From assembly GCF_003481705.1 (NCBI RefSeq), contig NZ_QULN01000010.1:1-64000 (forward strand): DNA of 64,000 nt. Reading direction: 5' to 3'. Below, in pieces: positions 18,017-26,732 of this stretch. Position 1 is the stretch's first letter. Each line of letters opens with the position of its first letter. A program made the position numbers and the translations under genes. The notes beneath the pieces are model-generated. The model ran no database searches. It saw nothing but the letters and a program-made list of their open reading frames with translations, and was not told the DNA's origin. This DNA comes from Butyricicoccus sp. OM04-18BH. Its GTDB lineage: Bacteria; Bacillota; Clostridia; Oscillospirales; Butyricicoccaceae.

Positions 18017-18394
18017 TCACTCCAGCGTAGCCAGACCGTTGAACAGCGGGCGGACATAAGCGATAAATGCGCCGATGCCGTTGATAATGACCCAGGCAAG
18101 CCAGACGCGCTTGAGCCAGTCCCACGCCTGATCTGCTTTCTGCTGCGTGCCGGACATTTTTGCGCCGATGACCGCAACGGCAGACATCAGACCGGCGAGT
18201 ACCGTGGAAACACCTGCGATTTTGGTATAAACGTCTTTGATAATGCGGTTTGCGGCTACCCACATATCTTCGACCGCGAAAGCGTGCGGCAGGAAAAGTG
18301 CTGCCAGAAGCAGCAGAATCAGTGCAATGCGGTACACAAGGAAAATACTCCGCATAAGCTGCGAATAGTTGATGGAAAGATGGACTTTGTTCAT
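18017..18394 (-). CDS. VirB2-like small membrane protein
   Basis: 125 residues from the ATG at 18394 (AAAGGA upstream). A cleavable-looking N-terminal hydrophobic segment (LVYRIALILLLLAALFLPHAFA) is followed by a mature region with two further spans (VSTVLAGLMSAVAVIGA and WLAWVIINGIGAFIAYV). This matches the two-helix layout of VirB2/TrbC-like proteins in conjugation systems. In related elements it directly precedes the VirB6-like gene; here a toxin-antitoxin pair separates them. Confidence 0.55.
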   Translation of the reverse strand: MNKVHLSINYSQLMRSIFLVYRIALILLLLAALFLPHAFAVEDMWVAANRIIKDVYTKIAGVSTVLAGLMSAVAVIGAKMSGTQQKADQAWDWLKRVWLAWVIINGIGAFIAYVRPLFNGLATLE

Positions 18395-18436
18395 AATTAG
18401 GAATGTTCCTTTCGATAAAATGATGGAGTGTGAATC

Positions 18437-18658
18437 ATGCAGTGGACAACAGATATTGATCCTGCCGGATTGATCATTGCGCTGGAGCGACTGGAAGACC
18501 GTTTTCAAAAGGGAGAACGGTCAGTGAAGCTGCAAGCCGAAGCACAGCAGATTATTCGGCAGGTGCAAGCAGCTCAATCTGTTCAAAAGAATTGGCGACA
18601 AGAAATCATATACCGCGCCCATCGTTTGATGGAGCAAAAAGAAACGGAAGCTGAATGA
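18437..18658 (+). CDS. small hypothetical helical protein
   Basis: 73 residues, charged and predicted almost wholly helical (LIIALERLEDRFQKGERSVKL, then AQQIIRQVQAAQSVQKNW). The ribosome site is weak (GGAG 10 bases before the ATG). It is divergent from the VirB2-like gene and its stop lies inside a strong hairpin terminator. No family recognised. Confidence 0.4.
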   Translation: MQWTTDIDPAGLIIALERLEDRFQKGERSVKLQAEAQQIIRQVQAAQSVQKNWRQEIIYRAHRLMEQKETEAE

Positions 18659-18671
18659 GCTTCCGTTTCTT
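18639..18671. terminator. bidirectional terminator
   Basis: A perfect 14-bp stem (AAGAAACGGAAGCT, five-base loop) with T-rich flanks on both strands. It ends the small plus-strand gene and the minus-strand sortase gene, whose stop codons both touch the stem. Confidence 0.85.
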
Positions 18672-19452
18672 ATTTAATTTCCTGACCGACTACGCACAGC
18701 CGATAAGACGGCTCGTTGGCAATGCAGGTCAGCAGGATAATGCGGTTGTCTGCGGTGGGGTTGAGGACGGCGGTATTTGTCGCCGCAATCCGTCCGGCCG
18801 AGGTAACGCGGTACGTCCGTACACCAAGCGAAGTGCGGTAGGTAATTACATCGCCCACCTGTACACTGTTCAGCGTACCGAAATACGGCCACGAGCCGCG
18901 ATTGTGGCCGCAAAGGGTTACGTTTCCGTTCCAGACCGAAGTGCCGTCTACATGACCTGCGCCTTTCCGCATACTTTCGTATGTTGCGCCGGGATAGACA
19001 TACGCGAACAGCTTGCGATTGCCGATGGATACCGCACCGAAATGACCGTTTGTGACGGTGAGCTGCGTTTGAGCCGTATAACTGCCGCTTTCCGCGCCTG
19101 ACAGCCGATTGAACGACACGTTTTCCATGCCGTTCAGCTTTTCGTCTGTGTTGATCTTCTGTTCCACGGAGTCACCCCACGGATCAACATACGAACCGAC
19201 CGGAATGACGGGTGAGCCTTCGCGGGGCGCTGTGCTGTCCGCGTCCGTCCCCATACCGGCGGACGGAACAATGATAGCTGCACCGCCGGAGTTGTCCGCG
19301 CTGTCAATATCCAGCGCACGATTGGACGATGTGGGTGCGTAGAAATGATTCGGGTACAGATCTGCGGAGTAGTGATACTCGAGGGCAGACGCGAACGGGA
19401 ACGTAAAAATGCCGCACATGAACGCCGTGCAGCATAACAGTTTGTGTTTCAT
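18670..19452 (-). CDS. sortase of the conjugative element
   Basis: 260 residues. A signal peptide or uncleaved anchor (LLCCTAFMCGIFTFPFASA) precedes a low-complexity linker (40-125) and a sortase barrel. Catalytic residues are visible: His183 in LCGHNRGSW, Cys243 in IILLTCIA and Arg251 in SYRLCVVG. It therefore should cleave an LPxTG-like motif and join it to an amine. The only such motif seen on the element is the C-terminal LPKTGY of the giant adhesin two genes away. The gene ends in a bidirectional terminator. Confidence 0.85.
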   Translation of the reverse strand: MKHKLLCCTAFMCGIFTFPFASALEYHYSADLYPNHFYAPTSSNRALDIDSADNSGGAAIIVPSAGMGTDADSTAPREGSPVIPVGSYVDPWGDSVEQKINTDEKLNGMENVSFNRLSGAESGSYTAQTQLTVTNGHFGAVSIGNRKLFAYVYPGATYESMRKGAGHVDGTSVWNGNVTLCGHNRGSWPYFGTLNSVQVGDVITYRTSLGVRTYRVTSAGRIAATNTAVLNPTADNRIILLTCIANEPSYRLCVVGQEIK

Positions 19453-19471
19453 GGAAACCTCCTCCTAAATG

Positions 19472-19506
19472 AAAACCTCGCCGCTTGTAATGAACGGCGA
19501 GGTTTT
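19472..19506 (-). terminator. terminator of the small RelB-like frame
   Basis: Stem AAAACCTCGCCG (19472-19483) with CGGCGAGGTTTT (19495-19506). On the minus strand the second arm continues into T residues upstream of the sortase gene. Confidence 0.75.
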
Positions 19507-19524
19507 TGTGTATGAAATTTGCAA

Positions 19525-19668
19525 TTATATACCATATTTGGCTCTCAGAACAGCCAAAGAAGTTTGTGCTTCAAAAACTTTTTCTTCTCGAATATTGTTT
19601 TCTGCATCATCAAGTTTTCGGAAAATGTTGAGGATATCTAATTCGTTCTCAGATGTCTTCATATTCAT
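19525..19668 (-). CDS. 47-residue RelB-tail-like protein
   Basis: The ATG at 19668 has GGAGG eight bases upstream. The product begins MNMKTSENELDILNI and ends EEKVFEAQTSLAVLRAKYGI. The second half resembles the toxin-binding tail of RelB/Phd-type antitoxins (acidic helix, then LRAKYG). No toxin is adjacent, so it may be an orphan or a remnant. A hairpin terminator follows. Confidence 0.5.
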   Translation of the reverse strand: MNMKTSENELDILNIFRKLDDAENNIREEKVFEAQTSLAVLRAKYGI

Positions 19669-19741
19669 GACATTGCCCCTCCTTCAGCTCTATTGTGCCA
19701 TGTCCATATGAAAATATCAAGATGCTGCATACAGAAGCACA

Positions 19742-19840
19742 AACTTTTTCAAGGGACTTTTCCAGCAAAGCATCAACTTTTTCCAACGACTTTTCGATAG
19801 AAGTATCAACTTTTTCAAGGGACTTTTTACGCCGAGTAGC
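19742..19840 (-). repeat. three tandem 33-bp repeats after the membrane-partner gene
   Basis: Units 19742-19774, 19775-19807 and 19808-19840 begin AACTTTTTCAAGGGACTTTT on the plus strand, with a partial fourth unit after. On the minus strand they stay open in the frame of the gene ending at 19847 and would encode the 11-residue repeat SLEKVDTSIEK, a coiled-coil-like pattern, beyond its TGA. There is no ATG in this frame, so translation is not shown. Confidence 0.7.
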
Positions 19841-19846
19841 AACTTT

Positions 19847-20989
19847 TCAAATTCTCACCCCAAAGGCATAATCGCTTCCCACGAACGACTCAACTACATG
19901 ATGCTGCGCTTCTTTGCCGGTTTCGATGGCAATATCGCGCCCTACGAGGCGTTTTGCCAGCTTGCGGCGCAGAATAACGGTATATTCTGTTTCGGCGTGA
20001 CCTTGCAGCGCACTCAGCCGTATTTTCGGTGTCCGAACGCGCACAAATTGGCGGCTTACCACATCGTGAATGCGGCGTTCCTCGTTGTAGACATAGACGC
20101 GCGCCGTGTGCCAGAGAATGTATCGAACGATCAAAAACACCAGCAGGAGAACGCCCGCGGCGCAGACGATTACGATCTGCGAAAGCGTTACATTGGGATC
20201 TAAAAACGGCATGACAGGTATCTTGCTGCCGACATAAGTTACGGTATACGTCACATGATCCACGCTTGTTTTGGCAATCTGCCCGCGATAAACGGCACTG
20301 GCTTGATAACCGGTCGCAACCTGTCGGCTGGTGTAGGTAGTTTTACTGTAAACCGCGGTAGCTGTCCAGCTGTTCGGTACATCGGAGTCCGACACATTGG
20401 CCGCCTCTGTCCATGTCAGACCGGTGCGCGGCAGGCTCAAACCGTCTGCCTGAACCGCTTCGGGGACGAGCGAACGGTCATTGTACGGCAAGGTGTAACT
20501 TTTCGTGACACTGTGCGGGTGACTGTCCGTTACGGTTTTGTATCCGGTCGCTTCCACCTTGATGCTCTGTAAATCGAGCGTTAAATCACCGACAAACCCG
20601 TCCTTAGCATAGGTTTTCGTGACCGGAAACCGGTCAATAACCGTCGCTAAATCGGAAGAGGGCGCGTCTATCGTTACCGTGTCCTCCGCGTCCTTTGTAT
20701 CGGTTTTATACTGTATCGATTTATCCATACGGTCATAGCGATACCAATATCCATTCTGTTCAAAAGGCTGCTCTTTGAGTGCCGCCGGATCAAAGTCCGG
20801 CGGCATTTCATATGTTTTCGTCAGCGTAGGAATGCCGTTTATCTCGATCGGCTCTACACTGACCGGCGTAAAAGCAGCCTGATCTCCATCAAGCAATACT
20901 TGCTCCGTACCAACTTCTGCTGCACCTGCCGCACTGATAAACAGTGCGGCAAGAAGTGGCATCATCAGCCACCGCCATTTCTTTTTCAT
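19847..20989 (-). CDS. exported membrane-anchored partner of the giant adhesin
   Basis: 380 residues. A signal peptide (WLMMPLLAALFISAAGAAE) leads to an extracellular region of about 230 residues with repeated beta-like Tyr/Thr-rich motifs (VTKTYAKDG, VTKSYTLPYNDRS, TATAVYSKTTYTSRQ). One membrane span (IVIVCAAGVLLLVFLIVRYI, about 285-304) and an 80-residue cytosolic tail follow. No family recognised. It starts 24 bases after the adhesin stop and lies two short genes from the sortase, so it may be the membrane platform for the adhesin; that is inference. Confidence 0.55.
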   Translation of the reverse strand: MKKKWRWLMMPLLAALFISAAGAAEVGTEQVLLDGDQAAFTPVSVEPIEINGIPTLTKTYEMPPDFDPAALKEQPFEQNGYWYRYDRMDKSIQYKTDTKDAEDTVTIDAPSSDLATVIDRFPVTKTYAKDGFVGDLTLDLQSIKVEATGYKTVTDSHPHSVTKSYTLPYNDRSLVPEAVQADGLSLPRTGLTWTEAANVSDSDVPNSWTATAVYSKTTYTSRQVATGYQASAVYRGQIAKTSVDHVTYTVTYVGSKIPVMPFLDPNVTLSQIVIVCAAGVLLLVFLIVRYILWHTARVYVYNEERRIHDVVSRQFVRVRTPKIRLSALQGHAETEYTVILRRKLAKRLVGRDIAIETGKEAQHHVVESFVGSDYAFGVRI

Positions 20990-21013
20990 TATCGTTTTCC
21001 CTCGTTTCTGTAG

Positions 21014-24000
21014 TTAGTAGCCGGTCTTCGGCAGCGTGGGCTTGGTATAGATCGGTGCACGATGGATTTTTGTTACCCACGCACTCGTCGAACTGTCCCA
21101 TTCGCCCTGATACGAACCACCGCAGTCTACGCGATTAGTAATGTTGTAGCCATTTCCCATATACGGCGGCACATAGACGTAAACCGTTGCCTTTTCCGTC
21201 ATCTTGAATCCGGCGGGGACGGTGCCAAACTCGTAACGAATATCCGTCACATATTCACCGCTGGCCAGCTTGAGCGACCCGGAATCCACCTTGAACGAAT
21301 AGCGGTTGGTGGAAAGCAGGTTGTCCGCAAGCACGCGATAACCGTTTTTATTCGTCTTATAGGTGATTTTGTACCAGACACGCGCATTATAGGTGCCGGT
21401 CGTTATTGTACCGACACGAACGGCATCTGTCGGAATACGGTCATGCCAGAAGAAATTATCCAGCGGCACATTGGACTGATTTGCAACATTTGTGATATCG
21501 TAACGCATATTATCGCCCGCATCCACCGTGTAATTGCCCGTCTTCTTAATGCTTGTTTTGATGCTTGCGGCATCGTTATACATCTCGATGCGAACCGCAT
21601 CGCCCTCGACCTTCAGTTTGACTTCAACCTTCTGCGTGTTGAGCTGATAAAATCGCGGAGCCTTAATTTCACGCACAAAGTAGCGTCCCAGCGGCAGCGG
21701 ATTGGAGGCTGCTATACCTCGAGAATCTGTGGTAATCGTATCTACGATACGTCCGGTTTCCGCGTTTTCAACCTCAAACACCGCGCCTTGCAGCAGACTG
21801 CCTTTGAGCTGATTTGTGACCGGATTATCCTGCGAGGATTTCTTTACCACCTGAATTTGTCCGAGAACCGGCGTGTTTTCCACGACCAGTCCGGTCGTTT
21901 CTCCTCGCCGAATACGCAGCGTGCGAACCGTGCTGTCCAGCACATAACCCTGTGCCGCCGCAATTTCCTCGACTTTCAGCTTGATTTCGCTCTTTCCATC
22001 CGTCAGAATGTCGCGCAGCTCGATATAGCCGTCCTGGTCGGTAGAATATTCGCCAATGAGGTTGTTTGCTTCATCTTTTACGAGGAAACGAACGCCGTAA
22101 ATGCCTTTCTTCGTTACCGCGTCAATCTTCTTAATGCGGATACTTGCCAGCTTTTCGTTCTGAAATTCAACGGTCGCCAGTTCACCGGATTTGACAATAA
22201 CGTTCTGCGGTGTGCTGTCCAGACGATAGCCTTCCGGACAGGAAAGTTCCGTGACGACGTAAACGCCGTCCTCCAGACCGCTGACTGTCGCCAGACCGGC
22301 GGAATTGGTGGTGTATTTGCCGATAATTTCACCGTTTGCCTTGGCAACCTGGAACACGCAGCCGCTCAGCGGTTTGTTCGTGCCTTTGATGATTTTGCGG
22401 ATTTGCAAACCGTAGCTGCGGCTGTTCGAGAAAACGACCTCATAGGTCTGACCTTTGCGGAGCTGCACCGTTTTCGGCGTTTCGTCGATTACATAACCGT
22501 CCGGCGCTTTGGTTTCGGTGATGATATAGGTTCCGGTGTCAAGTTCAGCAAGATGTACAATACCGTCCGCATCGCTTACAACATTTTCACGAACAACCGA
22601 ACCATCGCCGCGCGTTACCTTAAAGGACGCGCCTGCCAGCGGTTTGCTGGTCTGTGCATCAACCTTTTTGATGAGCAGGCCGGGTTTCTTGGTGTTTTCG
22701 ATGGTAAGCGTGTAGGTTTTGCCCTGTTCCAGCGAAATTGTGCGCGGATTCTTATCCAGAATATAGCCGCCCGGAGCGGTAATCTCGGTCACGATATAAT
22801 CTGCGGCATCCAGTCCCTCGACGAAGGCTGTACCGTCCTCGCCGGTTGTAATGTCCTCGCGGATCACATCACCGTTCGCGCGTGTCAGCTTAAAGACTGC
22901 ACCGGACAGCGGCTTCTTGGTTTCGGCGTCAATCTTGGTGATAGACAGTCCCGGCTTCTTGGTGTTCTCAACCGTAATCGAAGTATCCTTATCGGTCGTG
23001 TGTTCGATCTCCAGCGGTTTGTCGTTGAGGATATATTCTTTCAGCGTTGCAACTTCCTGCACCTTGTAAGTGCCTGCCGGAGCCTTTTCGATGGTGATTT
23101 TACCATTCTCATCGGTGGTGTAGTCACCGAGCAGAGTTGCATCACGCCAAATCTTAAACTGTACACCCGCCAGCGGCTGCTTGGTCTGGCTGTCCACCTT
23201 AACGACCTCGAACTTTTTCTGCACTGTGTTGTCCACGATAATATCGACGTTGCCGTCCGTGGTGTGCTCAATAGTAATAGGTTCCTTATTCAGCACATAC
23301 CCGGCGAGAGTATGATATTCGCGGAAAGTATAAGTGCCGCTGTCTGCGTAGGAGATCGTGAACTTGCCGTCCGCGCCGGTGGTAAAGTAGCCGATGCTCT
23401 TACCGTCCTTGAAGCCTTGGAAAACAACACCCTGCAACGGTTTACCGGTATCCTTGTCAATCTTGGTGACGGTAATATCCTTCTTCATTACATTGGGAAT
23501 AGTGAAGAACGTCGGGTACTCGGAATTGTTTTCGATGGTGAATACCTTTGCATTCAGCACATACTTCGGGTCGGTGATGACCTCCTGCGCCTGATAAGTG
23601 CCCGGCTCTGCATACGGGAGCCAGATACGACCGTCTGCGCCGGTGGTGTAGTTGCCGAGCAGCTTGCCGTCCTTGTAGATGGCAAAAGTGACGCCTTCAA
23701 TCGGCTTGTGAGTTTCACTGTCGATTTTCAGAATACCGAAATGCTTCTTGATGGTATTGGCAAAGGTAAGGGTCGGGATTTCAGCCTGATCCTTTACCAA
23801 CTCAACCGTCTGCTCACCGGCGTCCATGTTGTAATGCTCGGTATCGCCGCCGGTTTCCTTAACGCGGTAAGTACCCGGCTGGAGATTTTCAACCATCGCT
23901 TCGCCGTTCTGGTTGGTCGTTACCGTCGTGAGGTGAGCATCGTTGTAGTAAACATCAAACTTCCAGCCGGACAGCGGAACCTTGGTTTCCTTGTCGATTT

Positions 24001-26086
24001 TCACAATACGGATGGATAATTTTTTTGTATTTGCAACATTGACTTCGCGGATGAGCTGCGTCGGGTCTGCGGTCGGGTCAATGTAGACCTCGTGTACCTG
24101 CTCGTCGCGGAGATAACCCTGCGGCGGTTCGGTTTCGACTACCTGATAAAATCCCTTGGGCAGATCATACAGTCCGGCATTGCCGTTTACATCGGTCTTT
24201 ACGGTTGCAAGCACCTGACCGTCGCGGCGGATTTCAAAGGTCGCGCCCTCCAGCGGCATCTTGGTATCTTTGTCGTACTTGTAGATCTTGATGCCCGGTC
24301 GCGGAGCGTCCTTAAAGGACAGCTCGATGTCCTTGGAGTTATCCCATGCAAAAGTCTGAATATCCGAACCATCGGTAGCGTAACCCTCCGGCGCGGCAAT
24401 CTCATATACCTCGAAAGAGCCGGTCGGCAGGTCGCGGCCTTGGATTTCAAACTCGCCCAGCGCGTCGGTGGTGTATGTGTGCTTGAAGTTGTTGTCGATG
24501 CCGCGTATCTCAAAGGTAGCGCCCATCAGATTGCGGCCATCCGCACTGCTGATTTTATGGATTTTGAATGTATGGTCAGTGCTGTTTGCAAGCTGCAATT
24601 CGATGGTCTGACCGCTTTTCGTGCCGGTGTTGACCGTCTTTGCCGGGAGCAGCGTGTAGCCTTTCGGTGCGGCGGTTTCTTTTATCGTAACGTTGGTATT
24701 CAGCGGCAAATCGTTGAAAACCACCTCGCCGGACGCGGAAGAAACGCCGGTCAGCGGTGCTTTTTGTCCGGGGTAGGTCAGCTCAAAGGTACAGCCTGCC
24801 AGTCCCGCACCGGCTTCATCGGTTTTCAGGATACGCACGCGAACCGTACCCTGTGCGACCTCCTGATTGACGAAAACAAGCTGTGCGGCGGACTGCTTGA
24901 CCGCCGGTTCGACCAGAATGACCGGCTGAACACCGCTGGCGTTGGTCGATGCAACATAAACATCATAGCGGTCTACATTCATCGTCGCAGTAACAGAAGT
25001 CTGCAACTTGGTGTCTGCCGCGTCCATCTGCTCGGCGGTCGTTTTCGGGATACACAGCAGAAAAGTTTCGCCGTAAGCCATATCGTTGCCGTTTTTGTAC
25101 AGCGTTTTGTCATTCCGCACATTATTCAGCGTTAATGTGCCGTTTGTGCTTTTCGTACCGGTTTCGCTCATCAGAAATGCGCCGGTCGGCAGTTTGTCGG
25201 CTTTGAGCGTGATTTTATTGCCGCGTACAAACGTGGCGGAAGCCGCAGCCATCGGCAGAACCAGACAGGTCTGTCCGTCGATCTGCTTTTCTGCGAACAC
25301 ACCGGATTTGATGATACCGCCGGTCAGATTGATCGAGCCGGTCTTTACATTTGCTGCGCTGTATGTGCTGCTGCCCGGTGTATAATTGATCGTGCAGCCG
25401 GTCCACGGCGCATGATTTTTCCCGTTCGGGCCCCACACATTGTAGAATGTGTTGCCGTATTCCAGCATCTTGATTGCGGCGTACAGTGTCAACGCCTCGG
25501 AGGTGGTAGATGCACTCAGCGTCTTGCCGGACGCGCGGTAGCCGAGAGCCGTAGAACTTGTGTAGCTCACGCCAAAGCTGCTGTTCGCTGCAATCTGTGC
25601 ATCGCCCAGAGCAACCCAGATAGCCGCCTGCGATGCGGAAAAGTACATATCCGCTGTGAAGTTGCTCGCGGTCAGCGGTGCCTGCACCCAGCTGATAAAC
25701 TCGTTCAGAGTCGTGCGGGAATCGCTGCGTGTCGCCACGCCGTAAACGTGCATATCGGAAACTTTTCCGGTAACGGTATACGGCTTGCCGCCGGTTCCCG
25801 GATTGGTTTTCGCATGGTCGGCGCAGTATGCGCGAATTGTCGTGCCATCCGATGCTTTGGTGTACATCGGCCATACATTACGCGCCGAACCGTTCTGCCG
25901 AAACCATGCTTTCTGCGTCCCGTTATCCGAGATGTTGTAGGTTTCGCCGACCCTGATTTCGATAGCGGAGGCTTTGTTGTCCTCGTCTGCCGCACCGGCA
26001 AGCGGTACACTCACCGTCATGCAGGAAAGGGCGGTCACAGCTGCCAGAATAGCCGCTGTGAACCGCTGAGGGAGAGAAAATTTCAT
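21014..26086 (-). CDS. giant thioester/CnaB-repeat adhesin ending in LPKTGY
   Basis: 1690 residues. Signal peptide to about residue 32. A TQXA-type thioester domain follows, with Cys88 (IRAYCADHA) and Gln153 (YFSASQAAIW) placed to form an internal thioester. Then about twelve SpaA/CnaB-type beta domains of 85-100 residues, each starting like KIDAETKKPLSGAVFKL and ending in an E-x-x-x-P-x-G-Y-type strand; the lysines and central acids needed for isopeptide bonds recur. A final unlike domain precedes KPTLPKTGY and the stop. The hydrophobic span and basic tail that normally follow LPxTG are missing. It likely mediates donor-recipient or host contact during transfer. Confidence 0.85.
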   Translation of the reverse strand: MKFSLPQRFTAAILAAVTALSCMTVSVPLAGAADEDNKASAIEIRVGETYNISDNGTQKAWFRQNGSARNVWPMYTKASDGTTIRAYCADHAKTNPGTGGKPYTVTGKVSDMHVYGVATRSDSRTTLNEFISWVQAPLTASNFTADMYFSASQAAIWVALGDAQIAANSSFGVSYTSSTALGYRASGKTLSASTTSEALTLYAAIKMLEYGNTFYNVWGPNGKNHAPWTGCTINYTPGSSTYSAANVKTGSINLTGGIIKSGVFAEKQIDGQTCLVLPMAAASATFVRGNKITLKADKLPTGAFLMSETGTKSTNGTLTLNNVRNDKTLYKNGNDMAYGETFLLCIPKTTAEQMDAADTKLQTSVTATMNVDRYDVYVASTNASGVQPVILVEPAVKQSAAQLVFVNQEVAQGTVRVRILKTDEAGAGLAGCTFELTYPGQKAPLTGVSSASGEVVFNDLPLNTNVTIKETAAPKGYTLLPAKTVNTGTKSGQTIELQLANSTDHTFKIHKISSADGRNLMGATFEIRGIDNNFKHTYTTDALGEFEIQGRDLPTGSFEVYEIAAPEGYATDGSDIQTFAWDNSKDIELSFKDAPRPGIKIYKYDKDTKMPLEGATFEIRRDGQVLATVKTDVNGNAGLYDLPKGFYQVVETEPPQGYLRDEQVHEVYIDPTADPTQLIREVNVANTKKLSIRIVKIDKETKVPLSGWKFDVYYNDAHLTTVTTNQNGEAMVENLQPGTYRVKETGGDTEHYNMDAGEQTVELVKDQAEIPTLTFANTIKKHFGILKIDSETHKPIEGVTFAIYKDGKLLGNYTTGADGRIWLPYAEPGTYQAQEVITDPKYVLNAKVFTIENNSEYPTFFTIPNVMKKDITVTKIDKDTGKPLQGVVFQGFKDGKSIGYFTTGADGKFTISYADSGTYTFREYHTLAGYVLNKEPITIEHTTDGNVDIIVDNTVQKKFEVVKVDSQTKQPLAGVQFKIWRDATLLGDYTTDENGKITIEKAPAGTYKVQEVATLKEYILNDKPLEIEHTTDKDTSITVENTKKPGLSITKIDAETKKPLSGAVFKLTRANGDVIREDITTGEDGTAFVEGLDAADYIVTEITAPGGYILDKNPRTISLEQGKTYTLTIENTKKPGLLIKKVDAQTSKPLAGASFKVTRGDGSVVRENVVSDADGIVHLAELDTGTYIITETKAPDGYVIDETPKTVQLRKGQTYEVVFSNSRSYGLQIRKIIKGTNKPLSGCVFQVAKANGEIIGKYTTNSAGLATVSGLEDGVYVVTELSCPEGYRLDSTPQNVIVKSGELATVEFQNEKLASIRIKKIDAVTKKGIYGVRFLVKDEANNLIGEYSTDQDGYIELRDILTDGKSEIKLKVEEIAAAQGYVLDSTVRTLRIRRGETTGLVVENTPVLGQIQVVKKSSQDNPVTNQLKGSLLQGAVFEVENAETGRIVDTITTDSRGIAASNPLPLGRYFVREIKAPRFYQLNTQKVEVKLKVEGDAVRIEMYNDAASIKTSIKKTGNYTVDAGDNMRYDITNVANQSNVPLDNFFWHDRIPTDAVRVGTITTGTYNARVWYKITYKTNKNGYRVLADNLLSTNRYSFKVDSGSLKLASGEYVTDIRYEFGTVPAGFKMTEKATVYVYVPPYMGNGYNITNRVDCGGSYQGEWDSSTSAWVTKIHRAPIYTKPTLPKTGY

Positions 26087-26112
26087 AAAATCACCTGTTT
26101 CTTTGCAAAATA

Positions 26113-26142
26113 AAACGAGAGATCGTGAATGACCTCTCGTTT
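26113..26142 (-). terminator. terminator after the CAP gene
   Basis: Stem AAACGAGAG (26113-26121) and CTCTCGTTT (26134-26142). On the minus strand it is followed by TTTTATTTTG. It separates the CAP gene from the adhesin gene. Confidence 0.75.
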
Positions 26143-26158
26143 GTGCGGTTAATTCGGA

Positions 26159-26677
26159 TTAAAAGCAGCCGAACGACTGAACCGCATAGAATTGCCCATA
26201 TTCATTTTGGACGATAGCCACGCCGACCGCATTGACTTCCTCGCTGAGAATCCATGCGCGGTGCGGCTCGGAGTTCATGAAGCAGTTCATCATGGACTGC
26301 GGCGTGGATACGTCTGTACCGCTGAGAATATTCTCGGCGCAGTAATTCTGTGGTGTGATGCCAATTTCGTGCATCAGATTGACCTTGGTACCGTTCGGAC
26401 GCTCATGCGAAAACGAAACCATGATTTCCTGTGCGCGGACCTGCGCCATCTCGTGCAGGGCATCGTTCGCCTGCGCGGGCGGCAGACCGGCAGTTTCGCG
26501 GGCTTCGTTGATTAAATCAAGCATTTCCTGCTCCAGTACGGTAAAATCTTCAGAAACTGCCGGTGCTTCGGTTGCGATGGGCGGAGTGGAATACGATGGT
26601 GCGGTGGATGCAGGAAGAATAGCGGGCACAGTGCAGGCAATAGCCGCACTGCACAGTAAGCTGATAGCAGCAGTCAT
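26159..26677 (-). CDS. exported CAP-domain (SCP/YkwD-type) protein
   Basis: 172 residues. A hydrophobic signal (SLLCSAAIACTVPAILPAS) and Pro/Thr-rich spacer lead to a CAP domain: LEQEMLDLINEARETAGLPP, MAQVRAQEIMVSFSHERPNG, YCAENILSG, and CFMNSEPHRAWILSEEVNAVGV. The usual CAP cavity His and Glu residues are present. The ribosome site AAGGAGGG is excellent. The role of bacterial CAP proteins is uncertain. The gene sits beside the adhesin gene on the element; a distant homologue is at 49342. Confidence 0.75.
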   Translation of the reverse strand: MTAAISLLCSAAIACTVPAILPASTAPSYSTPPIATEAPAVSEDFTVLEQEMLDLINEARETAGLPPAQANDALHEMAQVRAQEIMVSFSHERPNGTKVNLMHEIGITPQNYCAENILSGTDVSTPQSMMNCFMNSEPHRAWILSEEVNAVGVAIVQNEYGQFYAVQSFGCF

Positions 26678-26732
26678 AAGTCCCTCCTTGCTACACTGCT
26701 TCTGATCGGAAAAGGTAGGGCAGTGCGTTTCA

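Noticed and set aside
19469..19711. 80-codon plus-strand frame between the sortase and the adhesin partner
   Set aside because: It runs through the hairpin terminator and lies opposite the better-supported 47-residue minus-strand frame with a strong ribosome site.
19742..19840. Short CRISPR-like array
   Set aside because: The 33-bp units are contiguous without spacers and there are no cas genes.
21062..24019. Long plus-strand open frame antisense to the adhesin gene
   Set aside because: It is a mirror of the repetitive CnaB coding strand, has no ribosome site and no recognisable domain.
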